From contig QJNS01000003.1 in assembly GCA_004154925.1 (NCBI GenBank), forward strand, positions 496,001 to 560,000: 64,000 nucleotides of DNA, written 5' to 3'. Below the pieces are notes generated by a model. The model did not search any database. It had not been told where the DNA came from and worked only from the letters and a program-made list of their open reading frames with translations. Position 1 is the stretch's first letter; each line of letters begins with the position of its first letter. The position numbers and the translations under genes were made by a program. Of this stretch, positions 37,316 through 48,616 are shown piece by piece. Source of the DNA: Monosporascus cannonballus. Taxonomy: Eukaryota > Ascomycota > Sordariomycetes > Xylariales.

Positions 37316-37773
37316 ATGTTTGTTGCTGAGAACTGGAAGATCGCCCTGTGCCTATTGTATGCGGGCTGCGTAGCTGCTGATGGCGGAGATGACTTCTCAA
37401 ACAATTTATTCTCAGACCTGGCCCCGTATGTCCTACGGTCTACCCTGTTATAGCTCATATGCTGATGACTTCTTGCCCCCAGGTTGCTGGCGCTCTTCGG
37501 AGAACGAGTCACCATGTAATTCATGAGCCAGTCGATGGGCTGGGCCGACAACTTCATACTGGCAATGGCTCCATAGGCATAATCACTGCGATCGTCGGTG
37601 CCATCAGAGTCGGTGGGCCTTTATGGCTGAAAGCCGTCATCGGAAGAGCCAGGGAGAACCTCGCGGTCGCCGAAGCGGATCTCATGTCGTCCACCTCGAA
37701 AGAAGCCTGTGAACTCTGGAATGGCCAAGAGGTGGTAAGATGTATATGCCCCCTCGGACGCCGTATTGCGTGA
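37316..37773 (+). pseudogene. Truncated pseudogene of a fungal membrane-domain protein (N-terminal part)
   Basis: Exon 1 (37316-37425) gives MFVAENWKIALCLLYAGCVAADGGDD, resembling a signal peptide or first hydrophobic segment. A 57-nt intron (37426-37482, GTATGT...CCCCAG) follows. Exon 2 continues LLALFGERVTM, has an in-frame TAA at 37517-37519 (a C>T change of CAA would produce it), and then loses one base near 37571. After the shift it reads GIITAIVGAIRVGGPLWLKA, VIGRARENLAVAEADLMSS and CELWNGQEVV, ending at 37773. I recognise this as the conserved N-terminus of a large family of fungal proteins of unknown function, often with C-terminal ankyrin repeats. The family match is from memory and unverified. 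Everything after about 140 residues is missing, so the gene is dead. Confidence 0.6.
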
Positions 37774-38358
37774 TCCAGATTTATAGTGCGTGCATATGGA
37801 GATAATTATGAATCTGTACGGATTTCAATTAACTCAGACCATGTAGCCAGAACCTTAGAGATATTGGGCTCGTCTGTACTATCACTTCACTTGCTTAGTA
37901 CTTCGAGGTGGATCCAGAATGTCCTTAACTGGATCCAACAGGGGTTACGCTTACCCCACTAGAAGATGATCGAAACAGGCGCTTCAAAGATAACGAATCT
38001 GGACCTCACTGAAAACAGAATTACATAGCAAATAAATAAGAAGCCAAAATCTAGCTAAAGACTTTTTACTAAGATGCCAAGTGCTATAGTCACCTGGTTT
38101 TCATAGACCCCTCAAGGCATTTTTAGTGGTGAATTGGAGAGCTAAGGTCAAGGTCCTTGGTCCCTAACTTTATTTGATGTAATTGAGCAGCCTTGACGTC
38201 ATTGTTACAGAGTAACATCCGTTCCACCACCCGGAGCAAACCTCATCCTTGCGATATCGGGTTTCAAGGGCTGGTGTCAGAACATTCGAGTGCGGAGCTC
38301 CCTAGATAATAAGACAACGCATGCTCTAAGTGCGTCTCTTTTCTCATCAATTATTAGC
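37774..38358. other. Upstream region of the MFS transporter gene, no gene seen
   Basis: About 585 bp of moderately AT-rich but not RIPed DNA. No open frame with protein-like content and no clear TATA box were seen. It presumably carries the promoter of the gene starting at 38359. Confidence 0.4.
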
Positions 38359-40325
38359 ATGTCCTTGGTTCATCACGTCACATCCCAAGAAGGCATCGAT
38401 AATGAGCCCGAGACTGCGAGTCTGCAGCTTGGCCGCCGCCATAGTCATAGCATAAGCTACGACCCAACGCCTCCTCGTGGCGATGGCGACCTGCACCCTG
38501 CCGATAAGCTTGACCCGATCGGGGCGGACCAGGTATCGCAGTATAAACGAGCAGGTAAGTTTAGATGATGCTCGAGACCCCATTATGTCCGACATGCTTG
38601 CCGATTAACGTGCCCTGTGTTTATCGGGTTGAGCTGACCCCTGGACCAGCCCAGGTCGTAGTTGGTGTCATCTCCTGCATTCTAGCAAGCGGGATAACTT
38701 TTGGCTATGCTGCTCTCAAGACCATACTCGTGGATGAGAAGGTGTATCGGGACCTATGCACCACGGACGAGTTGCGTGAAGAGGTTCGTATCTGTTACTT
38801 ACAAGACCAGAAGTGAGTAACTCCACTTCGTAATGAGCCACCTGCTGGGCTTCGTTGCTAAGATGCTCTAGACTGAACCTCATGTTCATTGTGGCCTCCA
38901 TAGCTACCAACGTAACCGCTTTGCCTATCGGCGCCTTGCTTGATCGCTACGGACCTCGCGTTTCGGGTATTATAGGGTCCTTCTTGCTTTCCATTGGGGC
39001 CGTGTTCATGGCTTATGCCCGGCAGTCGCCTTTTGATGCGTACATCACCGGGTATTTCCTTCTTGCTTTTGGTGGCACGTTCGTCTTCGTACCATCCTTT
39101 CACTTATCCAATGCATTCCCGAAGTACCAAGGTCTCATATTGGCCCTTGTCACCGGCGCCTTCGATGCGTCGGCGGCTGTGTTCCTCGCCTTCAGGCTAC
39201 TGTATGAAGGCACCGGGGGCAGATTCGGCCTGAGTGAATTCTTCCTGGCGTATCTGGCAGTACCGATTCTCTTCCTCGCGTGCCAGGTCACATTTATGCC
39301 CGCTCGCAGCTACGAGACGAGGGGAGAGCTGGGCGAGAGGATGGACCAAGCGAGGGATTCCACCCAGGATATCCACGACTCCGACAACGAGCTCGAGGAC
39401 GGGGAGCTTACGAGGGTCAGGAGCGAAAGACAGGAAGAACGCAGACAAACACTTACCGACATTAAGGACGTGCTGGGGACCACGAAGGAGCTGCGGGAGT
39501 ACCGCGACAAGGAGGAGGAGAAACGCGCAATCAGTGGCGTCTGGGGTGCGATGCACGGCCAGTCGGCGTGGCGGCAGATGCGCTCTTCCTGGTTCATCCT
39601 GATCGCCCTCCTCACCATCATAGCGATGTCGCGGATGAACTTCTTCATCTCGACAATCTGGTCCCAGTACAAGGTTATGCTCGATTCGCCTTCGAAGGCT
39701 GATCAGGTCAATGCGTTCTTCGACGTGGCTCTCCCCATGGGAGGCGTCGTGACCGTCCCCTTTATCGGCCTCCTTCTTGATCATCTAAGCACCGTCGCCG
39801 TGCTGTCCATTCTGGTCTCTGTAAGCACGGCGTTCGGCATATTTGGGGTGATACCCGCATTATGGGCGGCTTATTGTAACGTCATCCTGTTCGTCCTATA
39901 CCGGCCATTATACTACTCTGCGATGTCGTAAGTACTTTCCGTCGTCGAACAACTACTGCGTAAGGAACTAACTGTGGAATTCCACTAGAGACTACGCAGC
40001 CAAGGTCTTCGGCTTCGCGACGTTTGGGAGAATCTACGGTGCCCTTATTGCCGTTTCGGGTCTCTGCACCCTTACCCAGCCAGGTCTCCAGGCACTCGTA
40101 CATGACGCATTCGATGGCAACCCAGTCCCGCTTAACTTAATCCTGGCTGGATTGGGCCTGGTTGTGGGACTCGCCCTGGTCATTTTCGTTGCCGTCAAGG
40201 CCCGGGAGATGCGGGCAGAGAGGTCTGAGTCTGGCGTCATGGACCCTCTGTTGCAGTCGAACCGTAAGAACTCGAGGTCGATTGACAGGATGTCTACGCT
40301 TCAGGAGGCGCGGGATGAAGTCTAG
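38359..40325 (+). CDS. MFS transporter, FMP42/SLC43-like (four exons)
   Basis: Exons are 38359-38554, 38662-38812, 38872-39927 and 39989-40325, giving 579 residues. Introns are 107, 59 and 61 nt with GTAAGT, GTGAGT and GTAAGT donors and TAG acceptors; the third has a CTAAC branch site. The first transmembrane segment (VGVISCILASGITFGYAAL) starts at the exon 1/2 joint. A luminal loop with two cysteines follows, then LNLMFIVASIATNVTALPIGALLDRYGPR with the MFS loop 2-3 motif (residues about 136-146). A long charged cytosolic loop (about 260-353) separates the two six-helix halves, and a hydrophilic tail ends the protein. The pattern matches the yeast Fmp42-like branch of the major facilitator superfamily, related to SLC43 amino-acid carriers; the substrate is unknown. 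The start at 38359 was preferred to 38290 because it gives a compact cytosolic N-terminus; either is possible. No RIP damage is visible. Confidence 0.85.
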
Positions 40326-41495
40326 GTGGGGGACGGCCGGTGCCGCTTAACGGTTCCATTTGGCGCATTTGACTCTAACGAACACTGGTCTGAGGAGTAG
40401 AAAATGAAATATTAATAACTACATAGTCAATGTTCATTAATTGAAAGTGTCTCCCGAACACCCCTATGTTGCTCTATTGTAATGATATCATGGTGTAACA
40501 GGTAATATGGGTGGGAAGCAGAGACTATGAATACGTTCGAAGGCAGGGTGTGGGCAAGGTAATAACTGCAACCGAAGAATTCGCCAGGAAGCAAACAAGT
40601 GCTGAAGTTGACACACGTGTGGATACGGTACAACCGCCCCTGAAGCGAACAATTCTCGCTGCGTGGCTAATTAGATTGGCACTAAATTTTACCATAAAAA
40701 CAGCCAACACGTTCGATATACTCACAAAACGCAAGACCGGTACGAAACGTGTTCAGGTTCATATTAACATATATGTTGGCAATGCATATAACCGGATTGC
40801 TCTTCATTGGCAGTGGTACATCTCCGGGGAGATGGACAGCATACCACATCAGTAAATGCTAGAAAGTGAGCGGGATCACGTAGATACACCATTGGCGCCG
40901 CGGAAATTGCGCAACCCGGAGCTTTTGGTCTATAACAAAGACAAGTCGCTTCGAGAAAATGAGGGAAAATGTACACAACAGTCGAGATTCTACAAAAGGA
41001 CTCGTGGTGGAGAGAAAAGCCCGATATTCCAGCAGGCAGAAATACGAATTATCACGCCAGGCACGGTCGCCCAAAAGGGAGAGGGGTCACCATTGGTCGT
41101 ACCGTAGAAATCGAAATAGGAGTAAGGATGGGAGAATTTTTAGTCGGAAGATGTTTGAAGACAATATAGTATAGAGGTTGTCGGCTTCTGATGCTTTCGA
41201 ACGCCTATGCTTCAACAATACCGCGGCTCCAGGTGGAAAAGATGCGATGCATGTGACGAGAATAAATGGGCTACTGGTTCATGATGGTGACGTTTCTCCT
41301 TGTGTTCGTCTTTGTCTTTCTATGTGTTCTCCCACTTCAAGGGGAGTCTAGAGTACCCCGGATGAAATAGAGGCAACATGACAACTACAGGCCATGAACT
41401 TTGCTCAGCATACACCGTATACACATACTGGAGTTTCAGGACACATGATATCTGGGGATAGTTACAATAACACTTTAATAAGCCGACAAGCCAGG
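40326..41495. other. Intergenic region before the second transposon nest
   Basis: About 1.2 kb of normal-GC DNA. The longest frame (40511-40855, +, 114 codons) has no recognisable domain, signal peptide or splice context, and overlapping frames on the other strand are of similar length. I call no gene. It ends exactly at the Gypsy-2b 5' LTR. Confidence 0.4.
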
Positions 41496-43413
41496 TGTCA
41501 TGTCCTGACAATTACGGCCTCCAGAAACAGTTGCAGCCAAGAAAACCAAGGTGGATCAGGTCACGTGACGGATCACCAACTCACTGGTGGTAAGCCAGTG
41601 AGCCGAATTACCAACTTATTGGTAGTAAGCTAGTAAGCCGGATTACTAACTTACTGGTGGTAAACCAGTAAGCCGAATAGGATATATACGTTGGTTATTT
41701 CCATAATATAATTAATATTAATTTGCAATATTTATTAATATTAATCGTTTATTAAAATATCGTTACTGTAAGGGGCTGCATACGCAGTAGCTAAGGATAT
41801 AGGCTATAACAGGTCTATTAAGAAATCTAGGGAACAGCTAAGAAGATGCGTAAAAGCAGCTAGCTATATATACGGGAGCCACGGGATTAGCGTTACGCTA
41901 ATCCTTTTACTAGGGCCCTTGGCCCGTAACATAACCCCCCCTTTAAATCCAATCCTCGTTTTTTCCTGTTACGCAGTAAACGCTTATTCGCAATACCTTT
42001 TTAGGGACTTTGTTCCAAGGCGGCGATATTCGCAAATCCTAATCCGAAAAATCTTTTAACAGTTACGGGGAAATTACGCCGCATGCTTTACGTCCGTACG
42101 TTTTTAACGTATTATGCGTTATTAGTTTTATATTTTTGCATTATTTTCTTTAAGGCTTTTTTTTGCCAGTTTTTTTAACGTTTTGTAAACGTCAAACTTA
42201 TTTAAATTTTCTAGGTTTTATCGAACGCTTTTACGGTTATTTTTTATCGTTTAAATAATAACAGAACTTTTAAAGCCTTATTAACGTTAATATGTCGGAC
42301 GGCAACTTTTTTCTTTTTAAAATAATTTTTTCGAAAATGCCTTATTTTGTTATATTTTAAATAATATTTTTTTATTTATTAACAATATTTACATTAATAA
42401 TTAACGGTTAACGTACTAATTTTTACATTTTTTATAATATTGTTTTCCGATTAAAAAATTATTATGCGTAAACGTACCAGATTAAAGGCCGTTAAAAATA
42501 ATATTTCCAAACGGCGAAAAAATTACGTAAATCTTTTTTAAATATTAGGTTACTTTTCGTAATCCAGTTATTTTTTCGTTTCGGCGTTAAGGCCCGAAAT
42601 TAATAGGAAAATTTTAGCTTTATCCGGTTATTTATTTTTTCCGGCTTAATAAAAAATATTTTGGAATATAAGAACGTATTTGAATACTATTTAAATATTA
42701 TATTAATATAATTTAATTAAATGTTAATTAATTTTTTATTTTTTATTAAATTTTTTTAAAAATAACGGCAATATAATTTAGAAAAACGGAAAAATACGGT
42801 TTTTTAAAGCTTTTTACATATACAGCAAAAATATCGATTTTTAAAATTAACGGCGAAAAGTTTTCTAAATATAAAAAAATTACGTACGATTTTTGCCGAT
42901 CGCCTTTTCGTTAACGAATAACTTTTTATTTATTTTAAGCTTTTAAATATTATATTTTTTACGACCTTATAACTTACGAACGGCTTATAAAACCTAACGA
43001 CACGGTTTTTCGGTATTTATGGCAAATAAATTGCGTATAAATAGCGGGTGTATAATGCTGGCGTATTTTTTACGGCGACGGACCGTTCGCGAAAAAGGAG
43101 ATTTCTTAATATATAAGGGGTTACATACGCAATAGCTAAGGATATGGGCCATAATAGATCTATTGAAAAATCTAGGGAATAGCTAAGAAGATGCGTAGGA
43201 GCAGCTAGCTATATATACGGGAGCCACGGGATTAGCGTTACGCTAATCCCTCCACTAGGGCCCTTGGCCCGTAACAGTTACTTGAAATATCTTTAGTATT
43301 ACGAAACGGAATACAATTATTATATTTATTATTTAGATTTTTATAATAATTCTATTAATATAAACTCGTATGGTTTAAAGTTTAATAATTGGTTAAACTG
43401 TATAACCGTTATG
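41496..43413 (+). repeat. 5' LTR of Gypsy-2b, interrupted by the short LTR element at 41767-43276
   Basis: 41496-41766 and 43282-43413 together make a ~403-bp Gypsy-2 LTR, the same length as the Gypsy-2a 5' copy. The outer half, next to the gene island, is nearly free of RIP (for example GGTCACGTGACGGATCACC), whereas the inner half is AT-rich. Confidence 0.82.
41767..43276 (-). mobile_element. 1.5-kb short non-autonomous LTR element (TRIM/LARD-like), target duplication GTTAC
   Basis: Two 165-bp direct LTRs (41767-41931 and 43112-43276) flank 1180 bp of AT-rich sequence, with GTTAC on both sides (41762-41766, 43277-43281). The LTRs end CCCTTGGCCCGTAACA and contain a 21-bp hairpin-forming palindrome centred in GGATTAGCGTTACGCTAATCC's middle TTA. 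Read on the minus strand, a polypurine tract (AAAGGGGGGGTTA) abuts the LTR starting TGTTACGGG, which sets the orientation. The interior has no usable frame and no recognisable gag or pol, so the element must have moved with another element's proteins, or is a deletion derivative. The two LTRs differ at about 16 sites, all transitions. Confidence 0.8.
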
Positions 43414-45102
43414 CGTTGTAAATTTTTATTTAATAATATCGTTAAACTTTGAATAATATCTTTTTAATTAAGATATCGATTTATTTCTAAATATCTTTTA
43501 TAGTTATATAATTTTAAGCTAGAATTATATAAAATAAGATATAAATTTAATAAATAATAAGTTTACTAATTACTATTTTAATCCGTATTATCGTAATAAA
43601 ATATAAAGTAAAAAATTTTAACCTTATAATAAAAAAACGTTTAAAGTTTTCTTATTTAAATACAAATATATTTCTGTTTTTATAATCTAGATAAACTCGC
43701 AGATTGAGTGTTCTTTATAAGAACTTTTTTTTAAAAAGATGGTTTAGATTAATTTAAATTAATTATAAAGAATTCTTTAAAAAACATTAAGGCCGATTAA
43801 AAAAGTTATTAAGATTTTCGTTTTAATTACGTAAACTTTAAAAAAATTAAAGGCCAATTTTAGAAATCCGGACGAAAAATAAACGGTTACGGAATAAACT
43901 TTTGAACTTTAATAAAAAACGGGTAATAAAGACAATAATTTGATCGATATATTTTATAAAGGATTAAAGCACAATATTAAGGATAAAATTATTAAATTTT
44001 TAAGATTAAAAATTTTAAATTATTATATTACTAAAGTAATTAAAATTAATAATAAATTATATGACCGACGTATAAAGAAAAGGAAAATATATTTTATAGA
44101 ACGGAAATGAATCGATTAATTAAAAGAACGAGATATATTGTTTGTATCTTATTACATAATGTTAGAATTCATTAAGCATGAAATATTTAAATATAAAAGT
44201 AATAGCTAAATTATGTATAATAATTGTAATAAAAGAAGATATTATTAAAATATTTATAAAAAAATCTAAAATGTTACATCAAAATAACTGGATATCTGTA
44301 TCCAAAAAATGATTTGCGGATAATTAAAAATAACTAATAAAATTATTATTATAATTTAAACCCAGTATTAATAAGAGTTATTACAACAGAATTTTTAATA
44401 AAAAATCTAAAAACCTGGAGAGCTAACTTAAAAAATATTTTTTTAAAAAATAAAAAGCCTCTAAAAGATAATTGAAAAAGGATTAGAAACAAACGAAAAA
44501 TATTTGTTTCAAAACTTTAATTCGATATGGCAAAATATACGGCATGTATTATATATAACACGATTATTTAATATACGATAATTAAAAAAGTTTATTTATT
44601 AACATATCGAAAGTATATATAAAACAAATTCGACTCTTTTAATTAAGCCGATAGTAGTGAAATAAATAAACGATAATATCAATATATTGAAATTATTGTC
44701 CTATAAAACGAAATCGATAAACAAGCGGCCTTATAAAATTAGCTAAAGAAATAATATCTATAAAAAAACCTTTTTTGCTTTTACAGTTAATATAATTATT
44801 AGATTATAGAAAAACTATTTTAACTTACTATAAAAAATATTATCAAAAGGTTATTATAAATATTTATTTTTAATTAATATTTATTACAAACTTTGAAAGA
44901 AAATACATTTTAAAAAGACAATTTGAATAATTTGTTTAAAAGCCTTATTAAAACAACGATAGAGTATTTTTTTAAAAAAATAAATACAATATTATCTATT
45001 ATATAATAAAATATTTTATTTATTAAAAATGAATTTTGGCAAAATCAAAAATAATTCATTCAATTAAACAAAATATTACGGCGCTAAAAACGATATATAT
45101 AA

Positions 45103-45221
45103 TGTGATAATATGCACGGCTAGTTCATATAAGGTGGATTAGGGTATCTAAACCCCAATTGGGATTTGAAATTGCTAATCTTTTGATATTGTGACTAGCG
45201 TTGCACCCTTGTTATCTTCCA
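45103..45221. repeat. 119-bp solo-LTR-like insertion with target duplication TATAA
   Basis: A block of higher GC begins TGTGATAATATGC and ends TTATCTTCCA. It is flanked on both sides by TATAA (45098-45102 and 45222-45226) and sits inside the AT-rich gag-pol of Gypsy-2b. TG...CA ends with a 5-bp duplication suit a solo LTR. The family is not otherwise seen here. TATAA is common in AT-rich DNA, so the duplication alone is weak support; the compositional contrast supports it. Confidence 0.5.
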
Positions 45222-47677
45222 TATAATAATTTTACGCGTTATATAAAAAAACACAAATAAAATTTCATAAGGTCGAAAAGGAATTAAAACAAATTATCTA
45301 TGAAAAAGCTGGAAAATAACGAAATTTTAAAGAATTAACAGAAGTTTTTAAAAAAGGTCTTAAACGCAACGATAAAAGCCGTTAACAAGGTTATTAGCTT
45401 AAATATACGAATAAAAAGATATTAATATACTATAATAATAAATAACGAAATTTTAAAAGGAAATTATATTATATTAAACGTAAATAATAAATTCAAATTG
45501 TTATAGAAATCTAAATTAAAATCTTATATAATTATAAATGTCAAAAAACAGGATTGCGTTTACGATCAAGGTAAGAATTTAGGCAAAATTAATTATGTCG
45601 AAATTTTTGCTAAAATATACCACCGAATGATGAATTTCGATATCGTTCTATTTGAAAACTACTATATATTTTTAGAAGATTTATCAATATATTAATGTCA
45701 GGTTTTAATTAATAAGCCGTTAAGTAAGTAAACTTAGGTTTATATTTTATCAATAGATAAAATTAATAAAACAATTTAGTATTCCATTAAAAATAACGAT
45801 AAATACAAGTATAAAAATACGATATATATCTTATCACATAAAGGGATAAAAGATAAAAAAAGAAATATATATTAAAAAGAAAATATGATATAGTAATATT
45901 ATTATATGTAGTAAAATTGAAATTATAAAATACTAATTGAATTAATAGCCTTAAAAATTAAAGAATTTAATTAATATATTCTTATAATGTTACAAATATG
46001 AGTAATTCTTTACACAAAAAGCTTAGTATAAAATTATTAGAACCTAGCAAATAAAACCATAAAATTATTTTTTAAATGACTTATGAGTAAAGTTTTACCT
46101 TATTTACAATTTTACCGGAAATAAATTACAAGTTTTTAAGGAATAATTGGAAAACCTTTTATAAAAAGGATAAAAAGGATTTTCAAAATTATTAATAAAA
46201 ATATAAAAGATTATAACTTGTAATCGATTATCGATAACTATATAATATTATTATTAAAAATTAAATATTACTATGCTTAATTATAAAAATCAAAAACTGA
46301 TTTTATAAAGCTAATTAATTTGCAGCATGTGATTTTAAAAATAAATATAACTTTATTAAAAATCAAAAAGAGTATAAATGTAAAATAGCCCTTTAAAGGA
46401 AATATAGATTATTTAAGTAATTGGCTGTATTAAAAAAATTTATAAACGATATAACAAGTTTTTAACGAATAATAAATTAAATATTATCAAAGTACTTCAA
46501 CGGTTGTATTATGTTTTATTTTAACGATATATTTATTTATTGAAAAACGAGAAAAGTATACCTAAGATATAATTATAATTTTTTGAAATTTTCTAAAACG
46601 TCAAATTGTTCATTAGCCTAAAATATTAATTTTACGAATAATATAATGTAATATCTAGAATATATTAATATTCCGGAATATATTAAAATAATATTTAAAA
46701 ATATTACTATAATTACTAACATAACAAACGTTAAAGATAATTAAAAAACTATGAGTATTTTTTAGATTCGCTAATTATTATGAAAATTTTATTCGAAACT
46801 TTAGCAAAACTATTATATCCTTAATTAACTTTATTAAGAAAAGTAAATTTAATAAATATTATAAAAAAGAAGAAGTCTTAGAACATCAGATATATAATTA
46901 TTCACGAATTAATATTAAATATGTATCATTTAACACGTCCTGTTAAATTAAAAACCGATATTTCGAATTACGTATGAAATATAATAAACGAATAATGGAA
47001 TACTTAAGACAAAGTATATTTTATCGCATTTTTCATATATAAATAAAAGAAACCGAATTTAATTACGTCATCCTAAAAAAGGAATCTATGGCGATAATTA
47101 TCGTATTTCGAAAATCCAGATATCGCCTTGAAGAACCTTTATATTAAATTACAATTCTGACTAATTATTAAAATTCTATCGGTTTTATTACCACTAAAGA
47201 ATCTATAAAACGATAATTATAATATATTAAAAGAAATAGCGAATTTTGATTTTAATATTATTTATCAAAAAGGATCAGAAAATAGCAAAAATAAAGGCTT
47301 TAAACAAACAATTAAATCTTAAAATAATTGCTTAAAATTAGCCATTTATTTTTTAATATTAAGTTAAAAGGTATTTATACTGATGCTAAATTATAATAAT
47401 ACGAGTTATAGTATACGATATATATAAAAAAATCAAAATATATAATAACAATTTATTAAAAAATAAAAAGATTCAATAACTTATAAATTTTTAAAAAGTA
47501 TTAAAAGAACTTAGTACGCTAAATATATAAGTATTAATTAAACAAATATCTAAAGATTTATAAAACCGTAAAACGATTTTAACTTATATTTTTTTTCATA
47601 AAATAAAAATAATAATTTAGAAACGACGAATAATAATATAACTGTTGTCACAAAACTAAAACGTAACAATATAAGCT

Positions 47678-47926
47678 TTGCGAAAAAATACAATTATTAG
47701 TAATTTTAAAAAAGCCAAAAAAACTCGATTATTATATATTTTATTATTAACTTTTTTATCCGATAATCCAGCCATAAAAATATATTACAATAATACTTTC
47801 GTTATAGTTAATCGGTTTCCGAAATTCTTTCATTTTTTACGTTGTTATAAGAATATTAATGCAAAACAAATAACGTATATTTTTTCAAAACTATCTTTAA
47901 CAGATGCAAATTACTATACGAATTGA
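47678..47926 (+). pseudogene. Relic of Gypsy-2b integrase core
   Basis: An 82-codon remnant contains NNTFVIVNRFPKFFHFLRC followed by INAKQITYIFSKLSLTDAN. This parallels the retroviral-type integrase start YDxILVVVDRFSKFAHFIPC...INAExLAxLFLREV, with the first catalytic Asp region mutated. It lies on the coding strand, between RNase H and the chromodomain, where integrase belongs. The equivalent block of Gypsy-2a is at about 16880-17010. Confidence 0.65.
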
Positions 47927-48616
47927 TTTTAAATAAAGATATAACATTTACGGTAAAGTTTTACCAAAGTTTTATATTACAAATTAATTTAAATTATAAA
48001 TTATTGAACACATTTAAATCTTAAACGAACGAATAAATAAAACCGTTAAACCAAATATTAAAAGCGTACTTACCATATTATAGAAATTTGGAATAAAATA
48101 ATATGCTTAATGAATTATTTATTACTTAATTAATTTATAATATTAATAGTAATAAAACAGTTTAAATAACTCTAATATACGTAAAATTCGATTTTATACT
48201 ACATATTTATAAAACTTCGCATAATGCACTCATTAGTATTCAAATACTTTTTGCATTAAAATAATGAAAATAGTTGTTTTAAAACTTGGATATAAAATAA
48301 AACTTCGTACGCAAATAAATAAGTAAATATTATAAAAAACAGTTAAAGGATTAACTTTTAAAAAAGAGAAAATAATTTACCTTGTTACTAACAGTATTTA
48401 ACCGAGAAAACCTAATCAAAGTTCCGATTTTAAATATATCGATTTATATTAAATCGTTCAAAATATCTCAAAAAATAATTATTAATTAGAAGTTTTACCA
48501 AAAATTAAATTTCTTCCAGTGTTTTATGTATCCTTATTTGAATTAATAGCAAATACGATCAAAATATATACGATACAAAATAATACAAAAATTAAAAATA
48601 ATATAATAACGTACTA

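Noticed and set aside
39197..39784. 195-codon minus-strand frame
   Set aside because: Antisense to the largest MFS exon; its charged composition mirrors the cytosolic loop on the coding strand.
40511..40855. 114-codon plus-strand frame after the MFS gene
   Set aside because: No domain, no start context and competing frames of equal length; not enough to call a gene.
19561..41495. Calling the island a biosynthetic gene cluster
   Set aside because: Only one tailoring enzyme and a non-efflux-type MFS carrier are present; there is no backbone synthase, P450 or cluster regulator in the window.
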